A DNA stretch of 64,000 nucleotides from Cryptomeria japonica (taxonomy: Eukaryota; Streptophyta; Pinopsida; Cupressales; Cupressaceae), in contig NC_081413.1 of the NCBI RefSeq assembly GCF_030272615.1, forward strand, positions 559,399,945 to 559,463,944. Direction: 5' to 3'. A model generated the notes under the pieces. The model had not been told where the DNA came from. It was given only the letters and a program-made list of their open reading frames with translations, and made no database searches. The position numbers and the translations under genes were made by a program. Below are positions 1 through 10,887 of this stretch, in pieces (positions within the stretch are counted from its first letter, which is position 1; each line of letters begins with the position of its first letter).

Positions 1-1134
1 AGTCATTACATGTATGGTTAGACATATATAAGCATGAATAAATAAAACCACAACCAATCGACTAATTGCCTTCTAAAAGATGCGAGTATAAGATTGCTCT
101 CAGATTTTTATAAGCAATACCAGTGAGTAGACTACACCAAGACGAAGGATTTAATCTATATGAGCATGATATTAAGATAAAATGAATGCACAATGGATGA
201 ATAATTCAAGCAATAATGAATTCAAGCAATATGGATTCAAACAATATGGAGTAAACTAAACATGGAAAAAGCTAAGCTAATATGCAAATAATCTCAAAAA
301 GAAAACAAGCACAATATATTCAATGACTCTAGAGTGAAAATCAGCATAATAATAATCTCCAAGCGTGTTCTTCAAAAATCTCTGGGGTGATTTGAATGAG
401 AGCTAAAGGCTGAATTTATAGAGAATTACAAGAGAGATGATAAAAAAGCTCAATTTAGGATTAATTGAAATAATTGAGAAATTAGGTTCAGTTAACCTTG
501 AGATAGATTCCAATTATAGTTTAATTGAAATGCATTTAACTAAGAAGTTCAAGTTGCATTGGAAATAAGATTTAATTAATTCCATGCATTTGTGATAAAA
601 ATAGATAATTCTTTGATTTATTCAAGAAAAGAGTCTTTTCAATGCAACTGAACTTATTTTATGAAAAGCTTCGAGTTCCAATTTTAGAGAATGATTAAAT
701 TCCTTTTATTTGCTTTTCTGATTACAAGTTAATCTCAATTTAGAAAAAGAAAAAATATCTCAAGTTTGATCTCTCTTTCAATTCTTTTATTTTATTTTAT
801 TTTCAATTTAACTATTGCTTTGTGACTAATTCCTCTGTTGTGATAAATTAATTCCTTTTTTATGATTAAATGGCAAATTTATTAATTAATTAAATATGCA
901 AGGATATTTAATAAATTAAATAGGATAATTGATCAAAATGATATTCTTGGAATGATTCAATTAATTAAATAAATATTTAATTAATATAGAATTATTGACT
1001 TGCCATGTGACATTTGATGATTGAAGAATTAATTAATGTGCTCAAGATTGATTTAATTGCATTTGGTTAGGATCTTGGTGATGTTTTCGAGATTAGGGGC
1101 CCATGGTTTAGATGACCAATTTTAGGGTATTACA
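1..1134 (-). repeat. 3' LTR of element B (truncated by window start)
   Basis: The sequence is collinear with 23969-25096. On the minus strand it begins TGTAATACCC at 1134, directly after a polypurine tract. The other copy starts about 54 bp further out, so only the last bases of this LTR are missing. The stretch nearer the window edge differs more between copies than the U3 side. Confidence 0.9.
412..421 (-). promoter_or_regulatory. TATA box of element B LTR
   Basis: On the minus strand this reads CTATAAATTCAG, a good plant TATA box, about 715 bp into the LTR. The same site is kept in the other LTR at 24382-24391. It predicts transcription toward lower coordinates, starting about 30 bp downstream (near 380 here, near 24350 in the 5' LTR). 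The assignment rests on sequence and position only. Confidence 0.55.
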
Positions 1135-1150
1135 TTTACCTCTCTTTGAA
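1135..1150 (-). other. Polypurine tract of element B
   Basis: On the minus strand the bases read CAAAGAGAGGTAAA immediately before the TG of the LTR. This is the place and composition of the plus-strand primer used in reverse transcription, and it fixes both the orientation of B and the LTR boundary. Confidence 0.8.
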
Positions 1151-1159
1151 TTAATGTGC

Positions 1160-1760
1160 AAGCAACGTGTTGGTTCAAACAATAGTTGATGTCTAGGAGA
1201 TACCAATTCTGAACTTGATTGATCACAAACCAGATAAAGAGCAAGGTGTTTGGCTTGATTTGAAACGATGAAACTGAACATAATTTGATTAAAGCAATAT
1301 CGATCTTGAACTTGATTGAACTAGGAACGATGGAGAGCAAAGATACCGAACTTGAACTTGATTGATCAAGAAGCGGATCTTACTGATCTAAAACTTGATT
1401 GAACTAGACACAATGAGCAAAGATAAAATCGATCTTGAACTTGATTGATCAAGATACGATGAGCGAAGATAAACTGTCCATCTTGATTTGATGTGATGAA
1501 ACTCAACACCTGCTTAGATTGAGCTTGTGATCAAAGATACTCTTTAAACTTTTGATTGAGTTTAAATAAATAATCAGCTAGATGAAAAATGATGAAACTG
1601 GTTAACGTTAAGAGATTGATTCAGATGAAGACAAATAATAACTTGATTTAAAGCAATGAAACTGACATGCCCCTAGCGTTTGATTTGATTAAGATGATCG
1701 AGAGATCTCAACTTGATATGAAGCGATGAAGCTGAGATGCCCCTTAGTGATAAGAATCTG
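1160..1760. repeat. Degenerate CTTGATTGA-type repeat field in the 3' untranslated part of B
   Basis: Variants of gatCTTGAaCTTGATTGAtcaaga...gagcaaagat recur every few tens of bases, with later copies fading to 'acttgatatgaagcgatgaa'. Units are irregular in length (roughly 50-65 bp), so this is an old tandem array. No coding frame crosses it. 1761-2480 holds AT-rich untranslated element sequence with no recognisable gene. Confidence 0.6.
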
Positions 1761-2489
1761 ATTTTCTTTAGTTGAAAAGTTTTTTTTCTCGACTTTTGAT
1801 GAAAATTTCTCGACTTTGAAGATGTGAGGTCATAAGGTCATGAGTATGCCCCCTCGGGAGCAAAATTGAAAGATAGCGAGGGTACATTATTTTAGGCAAT
1901 TTTTGGCGATGATAAGTTATTTGAGCACAAATGATTCAGAGGAATTTTTGAAAATTTGGCGTTGATTGATGAGAAATTGAGCGCAAAGTTGATTTGTAGA
2001 ATAAAATTAAGATACAACATTGATTCATGAGAAATTGAGCACAATTTGAAGAAATAATGAGTTTTTGATGAAAAGCACTAAGTGGTTGAAATTGTGAAAT
2101 TGACTAGGAAAACAATCTTGGATTTTGATTTCGATCCTAAAAATGGAATTAGAATGGGCAAATTAGCTAAGGGTACAATTTTCATGTCCATCGGAGCAAG
2201 TTGAAAAATTAGGGTTTTAGCTATATATGGGGTAAAAGTGTCATTTTCAATTCATTTTAACCCTCCAAGTTTGAAAATTCAAAAAGCCTTATGTGAAGAA
2301 AAATGGTGGTTCCCACATAGGAGCATCGATTCGAGCGCTAGAGACGAAATAATCGACCGCGAAACTACGAGCTAGCAATAAGTGATCTATCTTAAGCCAG
2401 TTATTCATTTCAAATTTGAATTTTTTTATTGATTTTTCAATTTTTGGCACGTTTTAAGTTGGACATTTTCATTTTGTCATGCGAGATAG

Positions 2490-2680
2490 GATCCTGTCTC
2501 GTACGAAAAACTGATGAAGTTTGTTTTGTCATTTAAGCCTACTAGTTTTGTCATTTGAGGCCTACCCTTGTATCGCACGACAACATTCAAAAGATCCCCT
2601 TTTGTCATCTTAGGTCTAGTCCTGTATCATATGGGAGTCTTTTGTCGTACTAGGCCTATTCTTGAATCGTACGATTTTCT
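2490..2680. promoter_or_regulatory. Cluster of TCGTACGA-like palindromes near the 3' end of B
   Basis: Within 190 bp there are tcgtacga (about 2497), tcgcacga (about 2573), tcgtacta (about 2645) and tcgtacga (about 2664), in a repeated context resembling 'cctTGTATCGTACGA'. The same octamer recurs near the other end of B (22225-22500 and 23708-23790). The cluster lies upstream of the plus-strand mobile-domain gene and near B's 3' LTR. CGTAC is the known core bound by plant SBP-box factors. Any function here is inference. Confidence 0.5.
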
Positions 2681-2782
2681 ACCCTTGTGTGGAAAACAGT
2701 GAGCATTTTTTAAAGTGTAAACTTGAAATTTTGATTTTGCAATTGACGTAGTTGAATTTGCGTGATGTTTTACTTCTCTTGT

Positions 2783-2784
2783 AG
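2783..2784 (+). other. Probable 3' splice site before the PMD reading frame
   Basis: The string tttacttctcttgtag ending at 2784 is a good plant acceptor (pyrimidine-rich tract then TAG), just before the first mobile-domain residues. It suggests that the captured gene had an intron or untranslated exon upstream. The matching donor was not identified. Confidence 0.4.
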
Positions 2785-3878
2785 GCTTATTTGGAATGTT
2801 TTCTGATGCTTCGTTATTTGACTTTTTACAGATTCGATTGCCTCATGTTCTCTTTAGATGTGTCTATCCACCTACTATGACATTAGTGCGACAGTTGTCT
2901 AATATTGACTGGGCACATCTTGATTTGTGCAGATTCATACACCTTCTTGATTTACCTGATATCCGTGTGAATCACGGTATGCTCACTGCACTAGTTGAGA
3001 GATTTCATTCTGAGCATAACATGTTCCACTTTCCAGTTGGGGAGATGACCATCACTCCCAAGGACATTTACATAATTCTTCGTATCCCTTTTGCTGGGGG
3101 TAAGGTAGATTATGATGCAGACTATCAGACATGTGTTCAGTGATCCAGACATTTTGAAGTGTTCTATCAGTTGCGATGTGATGACGAGTAGGTACAGTGA
3201 GGACTTTCCACTTGCTTGCGTCTTGGCAGGGTTTATCGATTGCTTTCTGATGTTGGATAGGGGACAACAAGGATTTTTGTGTGGATGGGGCAGGATACTG
3301 GAGAGGCTTATTGAGACCCCTCAGATATTAGGCTGGAGTTCATGTATATTGGCCCATATGTATCACAAGATGCACGAGATTGTATATAGGGAGGGCAAGA
3401 GCATGGCTGCCAGAGTTTTGATCTTACAGGTATGGGCTTGGGAGCACCTCCCAGTATGCAGGCCGATTGTAGATGACGACAGGGATCCTGGTCAGCCCAT
3501 TGTGTATAGATATTTAGGACATATTACTCAATCCCATCTGGGCAAGACATACTTCTGGAGATGACAGCTAGATGATTTGATAGTCGTTATATGGAGACCA
3601 TACAGGGGTCTAGAGTCATGGGATGATTGGAGGATTGTTCACAGAGATCTGTTTGTCACTCACCCACTCATTGGCAGATCACAGACTGTGGTAGTGAAAT
3701 TCATGGTTTCTTGAGTGATGAGGCAGTATGGTAGACCTCAGGGGATCTCGCATGAGTTCACTGCATACACACGATATGCTGATGAGGAGAGGCGAGGATG
3801 GGCACCAAGGTTATCTTATGCCTTGGGTATGCAACAGTTGACTGGGTTACAACGACTCGGGTGGGATTACATGGATGA
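2785..3878 (+). pseudogene. Plant Mobile Domain (MAIN-like) protein, 5' part, antisense inside element B
   Basis: The first frame (2796-3143) matches the start of the plant mobile domain: LCRFIHLLDLPDIRVNHGML, then LTALVERFH, then FPVGEMTITPKDIYIIL. A frameshift near 3130 leads into the frame of 3112-3564, which carries LAHMYHKMHE and VLILQVWAWEHLP, typical of the domain's second half. That frame continues past stops near 3565 and 3713 to GWDYMDD, where element A interrupts it; it resumes in frame at 11687. Plant mobile-domain proteins include the MAIN/MAIL1 nuclear proteins, and many relatives ride on transposons. The gene runs opposite to B's gag-pol, between integrase and the 3' LTR. One frameshift and two stops make this copy non-functional. 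Confidence 0.85.
3874..3878. repeat. Target-site duplication of element A, left copy (GATGA)
   Basis: GATGA stands immediately before the TG of element A and again at 11686-11690 immediately after its CA. Removing A and one copy restores the mobile-domain frame (...YMDDIADV...), which proves the insertion. Confidence 0.95.
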
Positions 3879-4076
3879 TGTTTATGGTGAAAATGGATAA
3901 CAACAATGTTGAAAGACTAAATAGATTCAACCACAAAACCCTAGCCTAACAACAACAAAAATCCACCATAACATATGAAGATTACCTAAGACAATGCAAA
4001 TCAAATGAAATCACAATGATTATACCATCACATGTCCAATAGGGTTTGGATCTCCATTCTTCCTATCTCCATTGAT
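3879..4076 (-). repeat. Element A 3' LTR remnant (198 bp)
   Basis: Matches 10888-11085 almost perfectly (differences: the second base and one A/T). After 'ctccattgat' it jumps straight into the element's post-pol region. About 600 bp of U3 with the TATA box, and the polypurine tract, have therefore been deleted from this end. Confidence 0.9.
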
Positions 4077-4230
4077 GGTTTTCACCGTTGGATGAAATTA
4101 TTTCTCTTTACTTTTTTTGATTTTTCAATGTTTTTTGTGTCACAAGGCGCCTGTTTGCCAGGTTTTCACCAAGTAACGATTTTTTTGTTTTATAATTTTT
4201 TTTGTATTTTTGAAATTTTTGAATTTTTTT
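4077..4230 (-). other. Post-pol region of A with the conserved GGCGCCTGTTTGCC motif
   Basis: Contains AAGGCGCCTGTTTGCCAGGT followed by TTTTCACC (4144-4170), and a second, truncated 'ggttttcacc' at 4077. Closely similar strings follow the integrase in element B (13941-13968) and twice in element C (39194-39220, 39280-39305). It is flanked by T-rich runs and not coding. GGCA/TGCC on the minus strand could form a small stem-loop. Confidence 0.5.
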
Positions 4231-4530
4231 GTATTTTTTGAATTAGGATACTCTGAAGAGCTATGTGTAAAACCTGCGAAGGTGCATGCTGTTGATAGGA
4301 TCCTCCAAAGGTTCACCTTTTGTAGTTGAGAGCTGATATGCCCCAGATCCATATGATGCTATAATGATGTAAGGACCAAACCAATTTGGTTCAAACTTGC
4401 CCTTCTCTCTCTGTCTTGCTGATTTTTAGGATTTTCTCTAAGAACCAAGTCACCCACCTCAAGTGTGCGAGGCTTTACCTTGTGATTGTAGCTGCATTAT
4501 TCCTTGACTGAATGATATGTTGCTCGAGTG
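4231..4530 (-). pseudogene. Element A integrase C-terminal remnant
   Basis: Minus-strand reading, with one or two frame changes, gives the familiar Gypsy integrase tail: a VxPRTLEVGDLVL-type motif near 4450, then KFEPNWxGPYII, then INSMHLRRFY-like residues. The same region is found at 14198-14515 in B and 39372-39626 in C. It is directly preceded (4531-4811) by sequence with no domain, so the catalytic core has been lost. Confidence 0.75.
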
Positions 4531-4811
4531 ATTGTCTTCCTTGATAAGGGAACTGAGATAGAATTACTAGCGTGTGGACTACACAAGCCCGTATGCATGT
4601 CACCTAAAGAAGTTTGGGCATCACTGATAACAAAGTCCTTCAAGGAAGCTCCATTAAAGGTCCATGATGTATCACCAAAAGGGGATGGATGTATGGAACA
4701 AGTGGATGAGTTATGAAGGCTTATGATTGCAAAAAGAAGTGAAAGTATGATAGCATGATGGAGACTTAGGATCAACAAGTGTTCTTTTTTACTTGAAATT
4801 GTAGAAATTTC
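4531..4811 (-). other. Deletion junction region of element A
   Basis: This stretch joins the protease-downstream frame to the integrase tail. Short open frames exist on both strands (for example 4497-4778 minus and 4528-4716 plus), but neither resembles a known domain. G-patch, RT, RNase H and integrase core should lie here and do not. Confidence 0.5.
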
Positions 4812-6662
4812 TCAACTTTTGCCCCCAGTTATTTTTATATTAGGGGAGATCATCTCTTGCTCTTTTTGCTTCATAGGATTTTTATCCTTGACTTTGATTT
4901 TTGTGGAGTCCAGTAGCTTTTGATGTTGATTTGGACTAAAGGACTTCTCTCTATTTTTGACTTTTAGATTTTTCTTTTCAAATCTTGATTTTTGATCCCC
5001 AATAAGTGAAAGATTTTGTGATTCTTGTTGATCCAAGTCTAGAAGTGGAGTGGAAATGGAATGAGTGGATGATATGGTAAAGCTATGTGAGTTCTCAAGA
5101 GGGATAGCGATACATTCAATAGATTCTTTGTTGGAACCACTCTTAGGACTGTTGATATCAAGAGGTGCTTGCACCACTAGAGGAGATTTGCATTTAGACT
5201 TAGTAGCCACAACACTAGGTGGCTCACACCCAATTCCTTGGCATTGCAAATTGTTTGTAGGTTGTTCTTGTTGACTGAATACCTTAGGAGATAGTGGGAG
5301 TTGATCAACATGAAAGATATACTCACCACATCCCATGTCTTTAATCTTGAATTCTTCTTTTAGCTCTGATTGTTTGGATGTAGAAGCTTTCAATGATTCT
5401 GGATCCACATATGTTGATGATGGAATTGCTTCTCAATTGACTGGGATTGTTATTTCTGATCAAGGTCACAGATTGTTGCAATATATGAATGGGTCTGGGT
5501 CAGCTTTGACGGTCACTTCAACTCCATTGTGTGGAAATTTGATACACCGATGATATGTAGAAGGGACTACGTTCATCTCATGAATCCATGGACATCCTAG
5601 CAATATGTTGTATGTGAGATCGAGGTCTAGGACTTGACAAACCACATCTTTTGTAACTGGCCCAACTCTGAGAGGCAAGGTGACTGTGCCTTTAGATGAA
5701 CGCTCTTCGTCATCATATGCTTTGATAGTAATTTTGTTTGTAGAATTCACAACTTTGTCAGAATATCCCAATTGTTTAATAGTGCTCAATGTACAAATGT
5801 TTAGACCTGCTCCTCCATCTATTAGGTCTCGTTTGATTCTATGTTTGTGTATGAAGGCTTCAATGTGTAAAGGTGCATTATGTGGCTGACTTACGGAGGC
5901 GTCATCAGCTTCTGTGAATGTAAGGGAGTGTGGAATGGAAAGGTATCCCACCATGGCTTGAAATTGGTCCACGTTTAGATCAGTGGGGACAACAGTGTCT
6001 CTCAAGATTTTGTCAAGAATAGCTTTATGTGCAGGGGATATGCGTAAGAGCTCAAGGATTGAGATAAGCGCGAGTGTCTTCCCTAACTGTTCTACAAGGT
6101 CATACTCAGGTTTGGTTGATGAGGAAGCAGTGTTCTTGGCTGGAGCACCTTGCAAAGTGATTTTACCTCGACGGGTTGTAACATAACATTTAGAGGTAGG
6201 TTCGGAAGAAGATCCAACACCTTTTAGGACAATCTTGGGTCTCCGGGTAGAATTCTCAGGGTTTTTGTCCTTGATGATAATGGTAGAGACGTAATTGTCC
6301 ATTGAAATGTGATTGATAGTTGAATCATAGTAATAGGTTGCTCTGGTATAGTTGGTTTGGTCATCTGTGGCTTTAGCTTTTCCCTTGTCATGCTTTGGGA
6401 ATGGTTCCTTAAACATCTCATGTTCTTGATTGGATGAGTGCCCTTCAATCTCAATGTCACCCCTATCAATGAGATCTTGTATGATGTTCTTTAGTCGATG
6501 ACAATTTCCTATCTTATGACCCTTGCTCTTATGAAATTCACAATATTCATCATCATTCCACCAATTTGGTTTGACCTTTGGCTCATATGGAGGAAAATCT
6601 GGAATAGTGATTACCTTGTTTGCCACTAGCTTTTTGAAAACTGACTCAAGTGGTTCTCCCAA
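4812..6662 (-). pseudogene. Element A zinc-finger and aspartic protease polyprotein segment
   Basis: One minus-strand frame, with two stops (after 5466 and before 5408). The first residues carry a CX2HX4GHX4C zinc-binding motif (CEFHKSKGHKIGNC) typical of these Gag proteins, followed by an IIQDLIDRG helix. Then comes a retropepsin-like domain with active-site motif LIDGGAGLNIC (DGGA in place of the usual DTG/DSG), the flap-side KAYDDEE and the ILLGCPWIHEM motif near its end. The last 198 residues are charged, lysine-rich and without a known domain. Family role: cleavage of the Gag-Pol polyprotein. The segment overlaps the Gag frame by a few bases in another frame, which reflects a frameshift. 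Confidence 0.85.
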
Positions 6663-8307
6663 TGGGGTGTACTTCCTTCATGATCTGGAAGTTGTTTGAG
6701 TATTCACTTGATTGTTTATAGAACTTGATCCTTAGCTTGTCTTTTCCTTTAAAGTCATCTTTGTTTTCCTTCAATATCTTAATAACTCCTTGTTCAATTA
6801 GGACCTTCTCTGTTGCTAAGCCTTTTTCAATGACATCCTTGAAGGTGGACAAACAAGCTTTCCTTAGATCATAGCCAATGTCTTTGTTAACATTCTGGGT
6901 GAACATTTCTACCATTTGTTTTTGTGGAATTTCACAAGAGCATCTGCTACCTAGATTCCTCCATCTTTGTAAAAATGATGAAAAAGACTCTCCATCTTTT
7001 TGCTTGGTGTTGCACAAAGTAGTGACTGATATGTCTGTCTCTATGTTGTGGGAGAAATGTTGGATAAATGCCTCTGCTAAGTCACCCCATGACTTAATAC
7101 CAGGTGGGAGTTGGGAGAACCATTCCATAGCTTGATCACCTAGGCTTTGTGGGAATAATCTCATCAAATATGTCTCTTCTGCTGCTACCTCAATGCAAGT
7201 TGTGAAAAACTATCTTATGTGTGCCTTAGGATCCCCTTTTCCTCTATACTTATCAAACTTAGGCGTCACAAAGTGTGTAGGAAATGGAGGCATTGGAATG
7301 CTTTTGTCAAATGGATAGGGACATATGTCTCTCATTGTGTATGTTGGCTTTGGTGTATTTATGTCTTACATTTTCTTTTGTAAGTCCCTGATTTGTTGCT
7401 CCAAATTGCTCTTAGGTGGAGATCGACTTCTTGGACCATACCCCATGCTTGAGGCACCAATTGGAGGAGGAGCATGTTGCATATATGGATGATATTGATC
7501 ATACACATGTTCATATGGAGGAGGTCTATAGTGATGCTGCATATATGGACCACTTGGTATAGATTCATGTTGAGGAATGAAATATCTATTTTGTCCATGT
7601 ATACCATACTCTACAGGCATGTCATGTTCTAATGTGTTGCCCCCAAATTTGACACAGGGTTTCCTTGTGTCCAAATTTTGAGCATGCCTTTGAATATCCA
7701 ATTGCTTTGGTGGTTGGTCCTTAGCATTGGTATGTGATTGAGCATATCTTTCTGCATAAGACTTCCATAATGGTCTGCGAAGGTGAGTATCATATGCTTG
7801 ACCATGTGTATGTGGGACCTCTGGTTTTTGAAACAAAGACGATGGTGATTCAGGCACCATATGTGGTCCTCTATTGCCTCCACTATTAGGTCTCCTTTGA
7901 TCCATGTTGGAGTGAGGTTGTTGCAAAGGTCGATTTTCCATTATTTGAGACATGTCAAAATCATGAGGTATCTTGGCTCCACTTTGTGCCATCATTTGTA
8001 AGAAGTATTGTCGATCCCTCTTCATTATTTCCTCAACCAATCGATTGAAATGGGGATCCTTAATGGATTCTTCCACATCTGCTGAATGTACTAAAAAGTT
8101 GTCCATATCATCATTGTGTGTATCATTGTTGTTTGTAGTGTCCATGTTCTCAACATTTGGAATGTTTCTATAGGCATCCATGTCAGGTAATGTAGTATGA
8201 TCAGAATTGAAAAAGATATCATTGTCATACTCATAAGAACTCATGTTTGCAGACTCTTGAGCCTCTTTAGTTTCTCTCCTAGATTTTTGAAGACGGGTTT
8301 CAACCAT
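6646..8307 (-). pseudogene. Element A gag
   Basis: A single frame from ATG at 8307 with stops near 7363 and 7200. The N-terminal 313 residues are polar (acidic patch, then Pro/His/Tyr-rich) and start after the LTR leader. The retrotransposon Gag core lies in 7167-6646: SLGDQAMEWFSQLPPGI, FIQHFSHN and LCNTKQKDGESFSSFLQRW, all classic Gag family residues. This protein would form the particle shell and bind the element RNA. It is in a different frame from the following protease segment. Confidence 0.85.
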
Positions 8308-9039
8308 GAACTAGGTATTGACCGAGATGTGTGAGACTAGATGAAAAATGGAAAAAGTATGGAAGACTAAGAGTTGGATGGAATGTAAATGAATCTGAGG
8401 TGTACTTGCAATGTCCAAAGTGTAAGACCAAGTATGTATGTAGTAGAGTAGGTGTGACTTCCAAAGAGAGGATAGTTTCTCTTGATGAGGTAAGTTGACC
8501 TTGACTCTAAGTAAGACCAAATGAGACCCAAAGGTGATAGACCTTGATGAGGGACCACTTAGCAAAATGTTGTTGTATGGAGTGTGTTGACAAAGTATGA
8601 TGAGGACAGGCAAGTGACCTTTTGACTCAAGTTTAGACAAATGTAAATTTAATGCAAGATGTAAAGCAATGATGGACTTTGTGAGACCCAAAGACAAGTT
8701 GAATGCTAGATGAAAACCCGGAGAAACAACCTAGGAAGCTCAAGAATTTCGAAACTGATTGCTCTTGTTTGCTAGACTGTAAAATTTTTCCAATTTGTGA
8801 AGTTGTTGGTTGTGACCAAATCTAAATGTTTGACTGTTTTTCGTGACAAGAGGACACAATGTTGATGAGGACTCAATGTTTGCAAGTGCTTAGACTCAAA
8901 ATGACTCCAGGAAAAGTATGTTGTTTGATGTAAAAATGTTTTGCATACACTTGAAGACACAAAAGACACAATGTTTTGCTACTTGGTCTTGAATGTTTTG
9001 AATGTTTAAAATAAGTCAAGCACAATTCTTATGGCTGGC

Positions 9040-9620
9040 CAAGACAATAGTTGTTGATCCCACATGAGGTTTTACCCCCGAGGCTACGCTATTCAGAGCG
9101 GATACTGAGATGCTTGACCTCATTGGCTCCACCCTCGGCACTCACTTCTCGGGTCAGCCAAGCATCAGTCCCTACGAAAACTCCCCGTGGCAAACTTTGT
9201 ATCTCTACTAAGAACCGTATGTGTGTGGGCCGCTACCATAGGTCCGACCTCCTGCCTCAACAACTAGAAGGATTTTGGCTTCTAAAATAAAAAGGTGCTA
9301 GTAAGGGCATCGGCTCGTGTGGCCATACATGCGACACTTTCAGCTCTGTAAATATAGAAGGCTCCTAGCCGGTAGGGGTTACGCCCTACAGCTAATCAAA
9401 TAAATTTGGTCAAACGGATTTATGGGGAGACATAGTGTCGGTATGAACTAATCAACACACGTTATCCATAGTTTTCACCATGAATACAGTTGTTTATAGT
9501 GGTTTGGAAGAGGTGGGTTTTCCTCGCTACCACTTGGGTCATTCTCTTCTCACTAGTAGTCCTAATGACCACACGGGAAGACAGACCCTCTAAAGATTAA
9601 ACAAAAAGAGCCTATTGCTC
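9040..9620 (-). other. Conserved, less AT-rich leader block shared by A and B
   Basis: Matches B's leader at 22778-23320 in patches: 'tttatagtgg.ttggag..' followed by 'cccacttgggtcatt', then 'cgggaagacagaccctctaaagat' (in B 'cgggagggcaggcccgctaaagat'). It lies between gag and the tandem repeats. Conservation between diverged elements without coding capacity suggests a structured RNA region such as a packaging or translation signal; this is inference. Confidence 0.5.
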
Positions 9621-9904
9621 AAGACACAAAAGACAATGATTCAATTTTAGTGCACCATTCAATTTTAGTGCACCAATTGAAGTGTTTGCTAGTCTATGAA
9701 AACAAGGCACACAATAAAAATCCAAAAACCCTTACCAAGGACCTACAATAAAGATTTATTAGTAGTTTGGATTGTTTCAAATGATCAACCCTTCCTACAA
9801 GCACACAAGTTAGGTAAATTTTAGATCCAAAAGACTTTGTGAAATAGGGGCCTTCAACAATGTGTTTTGTTGACCAATTCAAAGATCTGATTCATCATAA
9901 AAAA

Positions 9905-10745
9905 AGACCACCTGTAAAATTTCAAGAGATTTTCAGAAATGTAAGAAAATCCAAAAATTTTGCTAATTTTCTCCAAAAATTAATTTTTTATCAAAAATCA
10001 TAAAAAATTCATATAAAATGCAAAATCAATCAAAAAAATCTAAAATTTTTACTGGAGAGTCCTGACAGTCTTCCAAACTTTCATAAAAAAATTTCTACAA
10101 CAAATCCAAGTAGTTTGTGAGATATGAGTAAAATAATGCAAAACCCTAATTTTTAAAGATCTGATTTTTGAGGAATTATTTTGCATCAAATTTAAAATCA
10201 CAAAGACTAGATCCTATGTATAATTTTTAGAAATTTCCAAAAATGTAAGAAAATCCAAAAAATTTGCTAATTTTCTCTGAAAATTAATTTTTTATGAAAA
10301 ATCATAAAAAAATAATATAAATTGAACAAGTAATCCAAAAAATCTAAAATATTTACTGAATCCTTCTGATACTTTTCCTGACTTGTAAAAAAAATTTGAT
10401 GCCAAAATTCGAAGCTGTTTGTGAGATCTAATCAAAATAAGGAAAACCCCTAATTTTTAAAGATCCGAATTTTAGGGAAATATTTTGCATCAAAATTAAA
10501 ATCACAAAGAACAAATCCTATGTATAATTCTGAGTGATTTCCAAAAATGTAAGAAAATCCAAAAAATTCTCTCATTTTCTCTCAAAATTATTTTTTATGA
10601 AAAATCATAAAAAATTCATAGAAAATGAAAATGTGCTCCAAAAATTCTAAATTTTGGAATGAGAGCTCCTGATACTTTCTTCAACTTGCAAAAAATATTT
10701 GGTGCAAAATTTCCAATCCGTTTGTGATATATGATCAAATCTCTC
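9905..10745. repeat. Three-copy 304-bp tandem repeat in the leader of A
   Basis: The phrase gtaagaaaatccaaaaa occurs at 9941, 10245 and 10549, exactly 304 bp apart each time. Neighbouring phrases (aatcataaaaaat, ttcatcaaa..aaaatcacaaag, ccctaatttttaaagat) keep the same spacing. Copies differ by scattered substitutions. Tandem repeats in untranslated parts are a known habit of Tat/Ogre elements. Confidence 0.85.
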
Positions 10746-10866
10746 CAAGATCTTGATTTTTTGTCCAAAACCCTAGCTGCACAAGGTTATTCTCCAAATT
10801 GTTTTACAAAACAACAATATAGGGTTAGAAAAATCTGCAAAAAACATAGATCTAACAAAAATCCAT

Positions 10867-10884
10867 GTCCCAGCGGGCGTGCCA
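10867..10884 (-). other. Primer-binding site of element A
   Basis: The minus strand reads TGGCACGCCCGCTGGGAC three bases after the end of the 5' LTR. It starts with the TGG that pairs with a tRNA CCA tail, and element E has a related site (TGGTACTCCCAATGGGAC). I did not assign the tRNA. Confidence 0.75.
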
Positions 10885-10887
10885 AAA

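Larger units (their letters stand above)
8308..10866 (-). other. Element A 5' leader (2.5 kb, non-coding)
   Basis: Sequence between the primer-binding site and gag. 8308-9040 has no recognisable feature. 9040-9620 is less AT-rich and partly matches B's leader. 9639-9674 is an 18-bp sequence repeated twice in tandem (attcaattttagtgcacc). 9905-10745 is a three-copy tandem repeat. Open frames such as 8311-8697 minus look accidental (hydrophobic, no domain). Long leaders are usual in Tat/Ogre elements. Confidence 0.7.
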
